A DNA stretch of 13,049 nt, from positions 1-13,049 of the forward strand of contig PXSG01000033.1 in assembly GCA_003023485.1 (NCBI GenBank), read 5' to 3'. The notes under the pieces are model-generated. The model had not been told where the DNA came from, did not search any database, and saw only the letters and a list, made by a program, of their open reading frames with translations. This DNA comes from Halobacteriales archaeon SW_10_68_16 (GTDB taxonomy: Archaea; Halobacteriota; Halobacteria; Halobacteriales; Haloarculaceae). A program made the translations under genes and the position numbers. This document shows positions 1 to 6,095 of the stretch, piece by piece; the first letter of the stretch is position 1; each line of letters begins with the position of its first letter.

Positions 1-110
1 CCCGGTGTTCGGGTGTAGTCCAGATCGTCGTTGCGACACCAGCGTTTGACTGTTTGGGCGTGAACACCGAGTTCGTCCGCGAATTCGCCAATCGAGTACG
101 ACCGTGGCAT
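1..110 (-). CDS. IS607-type serine recombinase, N-terminus (partial)
   Basis: The reading frame starts with ATG at 110 and continues past the left edge of the window. The 36 visible residues form a MerR/excisionase-like helix-turn-helix. The opening YSIGEFADELGVHAQTVKRW is followed after a short linker by YTRTPG, which in this family continues as GGHRR. Resolvases of IS607-type elements begin this way: an N-terminal DNA-binding domain precedes a serine recombinase domain that carries out transposition, and a tnpB gene often follows. The catalytic serine domain and any tnpB lie outside the window, so activity cannot be judged. A MerR-like regulator is the alternative, but the Tyr-x-Arg-Thr-Pro-Gly ending is more typical of the recombinases. 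Confidence 0.72.
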   Translation of the reverse strand, partial: MPRSYSIGEFADELGVHAQTVKRWCRNDDLDYTRTP

Positions 111-150
111 CCTGCTGGTACTATTTACTACTGGTAGTTACTTATAGGTA
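111..150 (-). promoter_or_regulatory. Putative promoter of the recombinase gene
   Basis: On the minus strand TATAAG occurs at 146-141, about 32-36 bases before the ATG at 110, which predicts a leader of only a few bases. The surroundings are AT-rich and contain the hexamer CTGGTA at 114-119 and 131-136, with related GGTACTGG at 147-154. These short repeats could be element-end or autoregulatory sites. That is inference. Confidence 0.4.
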
Positions 151-209
151 CTGGATTCTGTAACAGTTCCACAACCCATCCCCTGAAGATTCCTGTTCGA
201 CCCAATTCC

Positions 210-266
210 GGATGGATAGACATCTCATACCGTCTCGGGGGAGATAGCTACGCGACCAATCCATCC
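210..266. repeat. Nested inverted repeat downstream of orc1
   Basis: GGATGGAT at 210-217 is the exact reverse complement of ATCCATCC at 259-266. A second inverted pair, ATCTC at 222-226 and GAGAT at 241-245, lies inside it. The structure is 57-113 bases beyond the orc1 stop and could fold at the orc1 mRNA 3' end. I see no gene in 151-322 and nothing else notable there. Confidence 0.35.
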
Positions 267-322
267 TCTGAGTGTTTCAGACCGCAAGATTTCGAACCTA
301 TCAGTCTACGGTCGACGGACCA

Positions 323-1870
323 CTAGTTGTCGAAGCGGGCCTGGACGAACGGCTGGACGTCCTCGATATCGCCCAGCCGGGAGTCCGAATGGAGTACCGC
401 CTCGGTCTCCTCGATGGGCACCGACAGCGAGATCTCCTTGGTGCGGCCGTACCGGCCCTTCGAGACGACGACGGCGTTGACGATGCCGAGCATGTCGAGT
501 TCGCTGGTGAGGTCCGTGACCCGGCGCTGGGTGAGGACGTCCGCGTCGATCTCCTCGCAGAGGCGCTTGTAAATGTTGTACACCTCGCCAGTGTTGATGT
601 TGTGGACCCCCTCCTTCTCTAAGAGGATGATCGCGAAGAGGACGAGCTTGGACTGCTGTGGCAGCGTCCGGACGACTTCGACGACCCGGTCGAGTTCGAT
701 TTTCTCCTGGGCCTGGCGGACGTGGTCCTCCTCGACGTGGTCGGTCTGGTCGCGCTCGGCGAGTTCGCCCGCAGTCCGCAACAGGTCGAGCGCCCGACGC
801 GCGTCGCCGTGTTCCTGGGCCGCAAAGGCCGCACACAGCGGGATGACGTCATCCGAGAGGGCGCCCTCTTTGAACGCCACGTCGGCGCGGTGGTCAAGGA
901 TGTCCCGCAACTGGTTGGCGTCGTAGGGCGGGAAGACGATTTCCTCCTCGCCGAGGCTGGACTTGACCCGGGGGTCCAGGAAGTCCGTGAACTTCAGGTC
1001 GTTCGAGATGCCCATGATCGAAACGCGGGACCGTTCGAGTTCGCTGTTCATCCGCGAGAGGTTGTAGAGCGTGTCGTCGCCCGACTTCTCGACCAGTTTG
1101 TCGATCTCGTCGAGCATGATGACGACGACACGTTCGCGGTAGTCGACCGCGTCGAAAAAGGAGTTGTACACCCGGTCGGTCGGCCACCCCGTCATGGGCA
1201 CGGCCTCGAAGGAGTCCCTGTCGGCCTCGAGGGTCGCGATGCGGTCCTCGACGGCCGAGACGCTGTCGTAGTCGGTGTCCGCGAGCGCGCTCGCGTCCGT
1301 CCGGGCCCGGTCACGCAGCGAGCGCAGGCGGTCGAGGTCGGCCTCGATTTGCTCTCTGTTTTCCTCGATGAACTTGTTCGCGAGCTGTGCCAGGACCCGG
1401 TACTGGGTGTCGGTGACCTCGCAGTTGATGTACTCGACCTCGCAGGGGACCTCGTACTTCTCCGAGGTCGTCTCGAGTTCGTCGCTGACGAACTTCGCGC
1501 TCGCCGTCTTGCCCGTCCCCGTCTTCCCGTAGATGAGGATGTTCGACGGGGTGTCCCCGCGCAGTGCCGTCACCAGAATGGTGGCCATGTTGTTGATCTG
1601 TTCTTCGCGGTGTGGGAGTTTCCGCGGGGTGTAGGACGGGCGCAACACCTCCTTGTTCTCGAAGATCGGCTGCCCGCTGAGGAGATCGTCGAAGAGGCCC
1701 CGGGACGCACCGTCGTCCGCCTCCTCTTCGAGTACCTCGTCGACGGTCCGGTCCGTCGGCTCATCGTCCGCTCCGGGAATCAGCGAGATGCCCGATCCGT
1801 CGACATCCACCTCGGCGTCCCGCGACTCCAGGTCCGCCGTGCCGTCCGACGATTCGTTCCCGTCTGTCAT
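323..1870 (-). CDS. orc1: Orc1/Cdc6 family replication initiator
   Basis: The 515-residue protein is an AAA+ origin-recognition and helicase-loading protein. Walker A is GKTGTGKT (residues 115-122), Walker B with the DEID motif is at 248-257, a sensor-1-like GISND is at 287-291, and sensor 2 GDARRALD is at 355-362. A winged helix fills roughly 395-500, with NINTGEVYNIYKRL and the VSKGRYGRTKEISLSV wing. Residues 170-225 are a charged, probably coiled segment typical of haloarchaeal Orc1 proteins. The N-terminal 50 or so residues are acidic and low in complexity. I chose ATG at 1870 (MTDGNESSDG). An in-frame GTG at 1897 lies inside an ORB repeat and would add the basic stretch MKRRGYAST, which looks noncoding. 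The gene reads away from an adjacent origin with ORB repeats, the usual arrangement for oriC1. The protein appears complete. Confidence 0.96.
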   Translation of the reverse strand: MTDGNESSDGTADLESRDAEVDVDGSGISLIPGADDEPTDRTVDEVLEEEADDGASRGLFDDLLSGQPIFENKEVLRPSYTPRKLPHREEQINNMATILVTALRGDTPSNILIYGKTGTGKTASAKFVSDELETTSEKYEVPCEVEYINCEVTDTQYRVLAQLANKFIEENREQIEADLDRLRSLRDRARTDASALADTDYDSVSAVEDRIATLEADRDSFEAVPMTGWPTDRVYNSFFDAVDYRERVVVIMLDEIDKLVEKSGDDTLYNLSRMNSELERSRVSIMGISNDLKFTDFLDPRVKSSLGEEEIVFPPYDANQLRDILDHRADVAFKEGALSDDVIPLCAAFAAQEHGDARRALDLLRTAGELAERDQTDHVEEDHVRQAQEKIELDRVVEVVRTLPQQSKLVLFAIILLEKEGVHNINTGEVYNIYKRLCEEIDADVLTQRRVTDLTSELDMLGIVNAVVVSKGRYGRTKEISLSVPIEETEAVLHSDSRLGDIEDVQPFVQARFDN

Positions 1871-1881
1871 TGTCGATGCGT

Positions 1882-1905
1882 AGCCCCTTCGTTTCACCTG
1901 GAAAT
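1882..1905 (-). repeat. ORB element 1
   Basis: On the plus strand CCCCTTCGTTTC (1884-1895) is followed by ACCTGGAAA. In reverse this reads TTTCCAGGTGAAACGAAGGGG, close to the archaeal ORB pattern of a TTCCA...GAAAC core followed by a G-string. The 12-mer CCCCTTCGTTTC recurs exactly at 2293-2304 in ORB 2. It ends 12 bases upstream of the orc1 start codon, so Orc1 binding here could repress its own gene (inference). Confidence 0.8.
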
Positions 1906-1935
1906 GACCCCTGCGCGCGCCAGATCAGGCGTCAT

Positions 1936-1973
1936 CACACCCAGAACGCGATGTTTCGGCAGTTCCGGGTGTG
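1936..1973 (-). repeat. 12-bp inverted repeat in the predicted orc1 leader
   Basis: CACACCCAGAAC (1936-1947) and GTTCCGGGTGTG (1962-1973) are inverted repeats matching at 11 of 12 positions around a 14-base spacer. In RNA of the orc1 sense strand the one mismatch becomes a G-U wobble, so all 12 pairs form. In plus-strand RNA it would be A-C. The element is 66-103 bases upstream of the orc1 ATG. It may be a leader hairpin or a protein-binding site. Confidence 0.6.
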
Positions 1974-2015
1974 CTCGCGCGTCCAGTTGAACCACCAGAA
2001 CCCGTGGTTGATTGA

Positions 2016-2023
2016 GTATTAAA
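2016..2023 (-). promoter_or_regulatory. Putative orc1 TATA box
   Basis: The minus strand reads TTTAATAC at 2023-2016, the best TATA-like sequence upstream of orc1. It predicts transcription start near 1993 and a leader of about 120 bases that carries the 1936-1973 hairpin and ORB 1. A start nearer the gene cannot be excluded. Confidence 0.4.
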
Positions 2024-2032
2024 GATTTCGGT

Positions 2033-2047
2033 TGTGAACAGTTCACA
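2033..2047. promoter_or_regulatory. Palindromic operator-like site upstream of orc1
   Basis: TGTGAAC-A-GTTCACA is a perfect 7-1-7 palindrome. It is centred at 2040, about 20 bases upstream of the putative orc1 TATA box. That placement, next to the B-recognition element, fits binding by a dimeric regulator. No specific regulator is recognised. Confidence 0.5.
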
Positions 2048-2184
2048 TAGTGAGGTCGACGAGGAGTATGTATACCGATCCCCCCAAAGCCACGAGAGCA
2101 GTGAGATCGGGAGTGGTACCGATCGCTGTGGCAAATTTCGCCTCAAACGCAAGACTGGACGGTCCTAACGGGAGGGTATCGACA

Positions 2185-2219
2185 GTCGTTTCCGCGAGGT
2201 ATCCGGGAACGACGGGGAT
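2185..2219 (+). repeat. Degenerate ORB-like element with inverted partner
   Basis: CCGGGAACGACGGGGA (2203-2218) matches the GAAACGAAGGGG half of ORB 1 and ORB 2 at 10 of 12 core positions, in the orientation that puts the G-string on the plus strand. GTCGTTTCC (2185-2193) is an inverted copy of GGGAACGAC (2205-2213) with one mismatch. This is probably a weak extra Orc1 site. Confidence 0.45.
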
Positions 2220-2289
2220 CAGTCACGAGTGTCGGACAGTTCAGGGGGAGAGAGGCCAGCTGACGAGTGGCAACGAGTCCAACACCCCC

Positions 2290-2320
2290 ACACCCCTTCG
2301 TTTCGAGTGGAACGCGAAAA
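2290..2320 (-). repeat. ORB element 2
   Basis: ACACCCCTTCGTTTCGAGTG begins at 2290 and continues as GAACGCGAAAA to 2320. In reverse it is a GTTCCACTCGAAAC core followed by GAAGGGGTGTG, a canonical ORB with G-string. Positions 2300-2320 are inverted relative to 2568-2588 with one mismatch in 21. A further G-run (GGGTGGGGGGGA, 2326-2337) follows on the plus strand. Confidence 0.85.
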
Positions 2321-2359
2321 AGAGAGGGTGGGGGGGACAGCCAGGATGTTTTGTCTCTA

Positions 2360-2480
2360 GACTGCAAAAGATTTAATACGTATGCGATTAAACCAAACCC
2401 GCACTAGGACGAAAACATTCTATGAGTAGTGATTATGTTATTTTTGTTTGTGTATCTGTGTAATTTACCCAAAAGTCTAG
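2360..2480. other. AT-rich duplex unwinding region of oriC
   Basis: The stretch is far richer in A and T than the rest of the window, with T-runs at 2434-2467, and sits between the inverted ORBs 2 and 3. This is where archaeal origins melt. A small inverted repeat, CTAGA-TCT-TCTAG, lies at its right border (2477-2489). Confidence 0.75.
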
Positions 2481-2560
2481 ATCTTCTAGTATTTCCTCCG
2501 TAGACAGACTCGATAATATCGGTACCAGTCTGAAACAGTCCGCTCCGGTATCGTCTCTTT

Positions 2561-2588
2561 CCTCTCGTTTTCACGTTCCACTCGAAAC
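2561..2588 (+). repeat. ORB element 3, lacking the G-string
   Basis: Positions 2568-2588 match the reverse complement of 2300-2320 at 20 of 21 bases and include the exact 14-mer GTTCCACTCGAAAC. The next bases are CTCACG where ORB 2 has GAAGGGG, so the G-string is absent. The preceding CCTCTCGTTTTCACG loosely repeats the ORB 1 pattern, so two overlapping degenerate sites are possible. Confidence 0.75.
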
Positions 2589-2673
2589 TCACGATCGACG
2601 AGGAGAACGCCCACGTCCCGTTCCCGTCTCCCGATGCGATACTATCAGCTTCTTTATTATTGTCTGACGTAGG

Positions 2674-2733
2674 CTTAAGTGAGTCGGGTCGGGTACTTCT
2701 CCCAAGCCCCACATCCGGGGCCGGGAGGATAGG
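2674..2733 (+). promoter_or_regulatory. Leader and ribosome binding site of oapA
   Basis: GGGAGGAT at 2723-2730 is a strong Shine-Dalgarno match, with GGAGG ending five bases before the ATG at 2734. It fixes the start. CTTAAGT at 2674-2680 or TTTATTAT at 2653-2660 could be the TATA box. A leadered transcript here contrasts with the leaderless-looking genes later in the window. Confidence 0.55.
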
Positions 2734-3381
2734 ATGGGACTACTCACAGACCTCAGATCGAGCATATCCCGCGCGGCGTCAGTGTTGTTCGCCGAGGAGG
2801 AATCGAAACGGATCGGCATCTACGGGCCGCCCAATGCCGGCAAGACGACCCTCGCCAACAGGATCGTCCGCGACTGGACGGAACACGGCGACGCGGTCGG
2901 CCCCGAGAGCCACATTCCACACGAGACACGCAGGGCACGCCGGAAGGAAGACATCGAGATCGAGCGCAACGGCCGGACCGTCTCCATCGACGTCGTGGAC
3001 ACGCCGGGCGTGACGACCAAGGTCGACTACACGGAGTTCTTAGAGCACGACCTCGAAGAGGACGACGCGGTCCGGCGCTCCCGGGAGGCGACCGAGGGCG
3101 TGGCCGAGGCGATGCACTGGCTGCGCGAGGACGTCGACGGCGTCATCTACGTCCTCGACTCGGCGGACGACCCGTTCACCCAGGTCAACACGATGCTCAT
3201 CGGCATCATCGAGAGCCAGGACCTGCCCGTGTTGATCCTGGCGAACAAGATCGACCTGGAGAACTCGAGCGTCCAGCGGATCCGGAACGCCTTCCCCCAG
3301 CACGAGACCGTTCCGGTGTCGGCACTGGAGGGGGACAACATGGACGAAGTGTACGACAAGATCGCGGAGTACTTCGGGTGA
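2734..3381 (+). CDS. oapA: OapA/ArvA, Era-like small GTPase
   Basis: The 215-residue GTPase has recognisable G motifs: P-loop GPPNAGKT (31-38), G3 DTPGV (89-93), G4 NKID (171-174), and a G5-like SAL (196-198). A short helix (1-25) precedes the G domain. After the P-loop a basic HETRRARRKED stretch (63-73) lies where the switch region would be. The family is the haloarchaeal origin-associated protein OapA, always beside oriC1. It has also been named ArvA, a small GTPase reported to drive extracellular vesicle formation in haloarchaea, with ArvB and ArvC as partners. It is first in a tight three-gene operon, four bases before oapB. Length and motifs look complete. Whether it also affects replication is not shown by the sequence. 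Confidence 0.93.
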   Translation: MGLLTDLRSSISRAASVLFAEEESKRIGIYGPPNAGKTTLANRIVRDWTEHGDAVGPESHIPHETRRARRKEDIEIERNGRTVSIDVVDTPGVTTKVDYTEFLEHDLEEDDAVRRSREATEGVAEAMHWLREDVDGVIYVLDSADDPFTQVNTMLIGIIESQDLPVLILANKIDLENSSVQRIRNAFPQHETVPVSALEGDNMDEVYDKIAEYFG

Positions 3382-3385
3382 TACC

Positions 3386-3769
3386 ATGGCCGAAGTCAAG
3401 AACCCCGGCGAGGGCGTCCGGATCGACCTCATCAGCGGCGAGCGCATGACGGGTATGACGGGCATGGAGAAGATCCGGATGATCCTCGACGGGGTCCGCG
3501 AGGGCAACATCGTCATCTTAGAGGAGGGTCTCTCGCCCGACGAGGAGTCGCGGCTCATCGAGGTGACGATGACCGAGATCAGCCCCGACGAGTTCACCGG
3601 GCTCGAAATCGAAACCTACCCGCGCTCGGAGGCCGGCGACGCGAGCTTCCTCGACCGGCTGATGGGCCGGGAGTCGACCCAGAAACTGACGGTCATCGGC
3701 CCGGCCAACCAGATCGAGACACTCCACAAGGACGAGACGCTCATCCAGACACTCGTCTCCCGGAAGTAA
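3386..3769 (+). CDS. oapB: OapB/ArvB, DUF2073 family
   Basis: The 127-residue acidic soluble protein has the DUF2073 (OapB/ArvB) pattern: SGERMTGMTGMEKIRMILDGVREGNIVILEEGLSP in the first third and a C-terminal ESTQKLTVIGPANQIETLHKDE segment. No signal peptide or membrane segment is visible. The gene starts four bases after oapA. A GGTGAT ribosome-binding match (3377-3382) overlaps the oapA stop codon and supports the ATG at 3386 and coupled translation. It is the middle gene of the origin-linked oapABC operon and has been linked with its neighbours to vesicle formation. Its biochemical activity is unknown. Confidence 0.93.
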   Translation: MAEVKNPGEGVRIDLISGERMTGMTGMEKIRMILDGVREGNIVILEEGLSPDEESRLIEVTMTEISPDEFTGLEIETYPRSEAGDASFLDRLMGRESTQKLTVIGPANQIETLHKDETLIQTLVSRK

Positions 3770-3770
3770 G

Positions 3771-4430
3771 ATGCCCCACCAGTGTACGGACTGTGGCCGC
3801 TCGTTCGCCGACGGGTCGACGGAGATGCTCTCGGGCTGTCCCGACTGTGGCGGGACCACGTTCCAGTACACCCCCGAGGGCACCGAGAGCCCGGAACAAC
3901 CCTCTGACGAGCCTCCCGAACCCCCCGAGTCCCCCGCCGACAGTTCGGTCGCCCGGACGGTCGGCAACGCGGCGACGGCGGTCCGGGATCTCGTCGGGGG
4001 GTCCCCCGGAGGGGCCGACACCGGCCTCGACTCCGAACCCGACGGGGAGACCGTGAGCGCGCCAGCTGCTCCCGAGACACCCCCCGAGGACCCCGCCCAG
4101 GCCAGCGCGCGCAACGACGTGGTCGCGCCAGAGGACCTTCCTCCGGCCTCGGAGTCGGGTGTCACGGAACGCCCCACACCTGTCCTCGACGAGGACAGCG
4201 AGTCCGCGGGTGCCGGCGACGAGACGGCGGACGCCGCCGAGCAGGAGCGTCCGGACCTCCAGACCCTCCGCGAGGAACTGAACGACCAGTTCGAGTCCAT
4301 CAAGGTCGTCGAACCCGGCCAGTACGAGCTGAACCTCATGGAGCTGTACGACCGCGAGGAGTACATCATCGCCCTCCAGGAGGACGGCAAGTACACCATC
4401 CAGGTCCCCGAACGCTGGACCGGCGAGTGA
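3771..4430 (+). CDS. oapC: OapC/ArvC, zinc-ribbon protein
   Basis: The 219-residue protein begins with a zinc ribbon: Cys5-x2-Cys8 and Cys23-x2-Cys26. A long disordered acidic linker rich in Pro, Glu and Ser (about 35-150) leads to a conserved C-terminal block from about 165 (LREELNDQFESIKVVEPGQYELNLMEL...YTIQVPERW). This is the OapC/ArvC layout of terminal conserved modules joined by a variable linker. The start lies one base after the oapB stop, so the three genes are one operon. The role is taken from its partners: an origin neighbour linked to vesicle formation. No enzymatic motif is visible. Confidence 0.93.
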   Translation: MPHQCTDCGRSFADGSTEMLSGCPDCGGTTFQYTPEGTESPEQPSDEPPEPPESPADSSVARTVGNAATAVRDLVGGSPGGADTGLDSEPDGETVSAPAAPETPPEDPAQASARNDVVAPEDLPPASESGVTERPTPVLDEDSESAGAGDETADAAEQERPDLQTLREELNDQFESIKVVEPGQYELNLMELYDREEYIIALQEDGKYTIQVPERWTGE

Positions 4431-4450
4431 CCGTCCTCTCACGGGACGGT
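4430..4450 (+). terminator. Stem-loop at the end of oapABC
   Basis: ACCGTCC (4430-4436) and GGACGGT (4444-4450) form a perfect 7-bp stem with a 7-base loop, beginning at the last base of the oapC stop codon. No T-run follows, so this may be an mRNA 3' stem rather than a classical terminator. The rest of the gap to 4588 shows no gene. Confidence 0.45.
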
Positions 4451-4588
4451 ACACATCCCTGATCGGACAGCTCCCCCACATCGGAGCCTTCTCGTCTCCC
4501 TACTTTCCCGCGGAACTGTCTCTCTCAGCGGATACATCCCGTAGTACGGGCGGACAACACCCCAGCCGAGGCCGGTGTCGGATTTGTG

Positions 4589-4601
4589 CGAAATATAATA
4601 T
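4589..4601 (+). promoter_or_regulatory. Putative promoter of the sarcosine-oxidase-like gene
   Basis: CGAAATATAATAT is an AT-rich TATA-like box in GC-rich DNA, about 62-70 bases before the ATG at 4662. It predicts a leader of some 40 bases. Confidence 0.5.
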
Positions 4602-4661
4602 CTGTATCACATCGTCGTTCGTTTCCGATACAACAACAAGTCATGAGACGCATCGACCCGT

Positions 4662-5705
4662 ATGGACACTTACGACACCATCGTGCTCGGCGTTGGTGGG
4701 ATGGGGAGCGCCGCGGCCTACCACCTCGCGAGGCGGGGTGTGGACGTCCTCGGCATCGAGCGCTTCGACGTCCCCCACACGGAGGGCTCCTCCCACGGGG
4801 TGACGCGCATCATCCGTATCCCGCAGTTCGAGGACCCCGCGTACGTCCCCCTGGTCCGCAGTTCGCTGGCGCTGTGGAAGGACCTGGAAGCGGGCTCCGC
4901 CAACCAGTTGTTCTACGAGACGGGGACGCTCGACTTCGGACCGCCCGACGGCGACGTGTTCGCGGGCTCGAAGGAGTCGTGTGACGTCCACGGCCTCGAT
5001 CACTCGGTCCTGACCGGCCGCGATTTGACCGAGCGGGTCGGCGGGTTCGACGTCCCCGAGGCGTACCGCGCGGTCTACCAGCCCGACGGGGGGTTCCTCC
5101 ACTCCGAGCAGTGTATCGTCGCCCACACCGAGGCCGCACACGCCGCGGGCGCACGCATCCAGGCCCGCGAGCGGGTCGTCGACTGGGAGGCCGACGAGTC
5201 CGGTGTCCGTGTCATGACCGACCGCGACGACTACGCCGCGGAGACGCTCGTCACGACGGCGGGTGCCTGGACCGGACAGTTGTTCCCGGCGCTTGCCGAC
5301 TACCTCGAACCCGAGCGGCAGGTCCTCGGGTGGTTCCAGCCGACCGACCCCGCACAGTTCACGCTGGAGAACTTCCCGGTGTTCGTCGCGGAGGTCCCCG
5401 GCGGCGAGTACTACGGCTTCCCCGTCTTCGACGTTCCGGGGTTCAAGATCGGCAAACACCACCACCAGGGCGAGACGGGCCCGCCCATCCAGGCCCGCCG
5501 GGAACCCACCCAGGAGGACGAGCAACTCCTCCGCGAGTTCGTCCGCGAGTACGTTCCCCCGGCCGAGGGACCGACGATGCGGCTCGCGTCCTGTATGTAC
5601 ACGAACAAATTCGCCTCGGTCGTCGGGGAGATCCTCGCGGACCTCGTGCTCGACGGGGCGACGGACCATCCCGACGACCCGTTCAAACTCTCGCGGTTCG
5701 AGTAG
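4662..5705 (+). CDS. Sarcosine/N-methyltryptophan oxidase-like flavoprotein with internal deletion
   Basis: The 347-residue protein is a D-amino-acid-oxidase-fold flavoenzyme of the monomeric sarcosine oxidase/SolA group, which oxidises N-methylated amino acids and releases hydrogen peroxide. A Rossmann start VLGVGGMGSAAAYHLARRG (8-26) with Glu33 ends the dinucleotide fold. SSHGVTRIIR (43-52) and the Cys311 of SCMYTN, the covalent FAD site, are present. After SCMYTN the sequence jumps to KFASVVGEILADL. In Bacillus MSOX, as I recall it, C315 and N319 are followed by 28 residues up to K348, including the DEHFIIDxHP and GFSGHGF segments. All 28 are missing here (about 84 bases, in frame, at 5606-5607). 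FAD and substrate contacts are lost, so the product is probably inactive even though the frame is open. Promoter and start look intact. Confidence 0.82.
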   Translation: MDTYDTIVLGVGGMGSAAAYHLARRGVDVLGIERFDVPHTEGSSHGVTRIIRIPQFEDPAYVPLVRSSLALWKDLEAGSANQLFYETGTLDFGPPDGDVFAGSKESCDVHGLDHSVLTGRDLTERVGGFDVPEAYRAVYQPDGGFLHSEQCIVAHTEAAHAAGARIQARERVVDWEADESGVRVMTDRDDYAAETLVTTAGAWTGQLFPALADYLEPERQVLGWFQPTDPAQFTLENFPVFVAEVPGGEYYGFPVFDVPGFKIGKHHHQGETGPPIQARREPTQEDEQLLREFVREYVPPAEGPTMRLASCMYTNKFASVVGEILADLVLDGATDHPDDPFKLSRFE

Positions 5706-5748
5706 GGTCCGGGTCGCAGTGTTGGTATCGTGGATGGGACACCGTCGC

Positions 5749-6027
5749 TCACAGCAGCGACTGGGCGTGGACGATGACCATGAGGTTGTTCGCGAACACG
5801 CCCGCGGCGACGACCGTGACGAGGAGGTGGACGGCGACCAGCGTCACGACGCCCTGGCCGAGTGCCCACCGGATCAGGGGGTTGATCTCGGCCCCCAATC
5901 CGACGCGCCGGGCCGCGTACATCGAGGTCATCATATCGACCGTGATCAGCAAGAACAGCGACACCGCAAACCAGTCTCAGAACTCCTCGACCCGGGGCTC
6001 CGGTTCGCCGAGTTCCGCCCGTTCCAT
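5749..6027 (-). pseudogene. Small DUF5658-like membrane protein gene with in-frame TGA
   Basis: The frame beginning ATG at 6027 reads MERAELGEPEPRVEEF, then TGA at 5979-5977 (codon 17), then DWFAVSLFLLITVDMM and onward to a stop at 5749. The second part has two or three membrane helices and the D-M-T-x-MYAA...AEINPLIRWALG pattern of DUF5658-like proteins. The 16 codons before the TGA have the acidic composition and GC-rich third positions of real coding sequence. A TATA-like TTCAAG near 6058-6053 suits a leaderless start at 6027. The simplest reading is a Trp (TGG) or Arg (CGA) codon changed to stop. An alternative is initiation at GTG 5964, giving 71 residues that start inside the first helix. 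Readthrough or sequencing error also remain possible. Function is unknown. Confidence 0.65.
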
Positions 6028-6095
6028 GCCTACGCTTCTGTCGGGGCGCTACCCTTGAAGCAGTTGCGCTCGGATGACGTCGCGTCGACAGACCG

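Larger units (their letters stand above)
1871..2733. other. oriC1: Chromosomal replication origin (oriC1 type)
   Basis: This 860-base gap between orc1 and oapA has no convincing gene. It holds ORB-like repeats with the C/G string and GTTTC core at 1882-1905, 2199-2218 (degenerate) and 2290-2320, plus one without the string at 2561-2588. The last two are inverted and flank an AT-rich stretch at 2360-2480, so the layout is ORB, unwinding region, inverted ORB. Orc1 proteins bind ORBs and the AT-rich region melts. The flanking genes orc1 and oapABC are the conserved markers of haloarchaeal oriC1. Function is inferred from structure and context. Short open frames inside (for example 2050-2376 and 2404-2712) resemble nothing. 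Confidence 0.88.

Noticed and set aside
1871..1897. Upstream GTG start for orc1
   Set aside because: It lies inside ORB 1 and adds a basic MKRRGYAST stretch unlike haloarchaeal Orc1 N-termini. ATG 1870 is better.
722..1990. Long plus-strand open frame of 422 codons opposite orc1
   Set aside because: It is an antisense shadow of orc1. It has no recognisable domain, it runs across the orc1 start and into the origin, and the orc1 frame has complete AAA+ motifs.
2326..2339. G-run as a G-quadruplex
   Set aside because: Only one long G-run is present, without four spaced tracts. It is better explained as part of the ORB G-string environment.
2050..2819. Several 75-108 codon open frames in the origin region
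   Set aside because: Their products are low in acidic residues and resemble no family. They overlap ORBs and the AT-rich region and lack promoters or SD matches.
5977..5979. TGA as a selenocysteine codon
   Set aside because: Haloarchaea are not known to use selenocysteine. No SECIS-like element was evident and the position is not a redox site, so a nonsense change is simpler.
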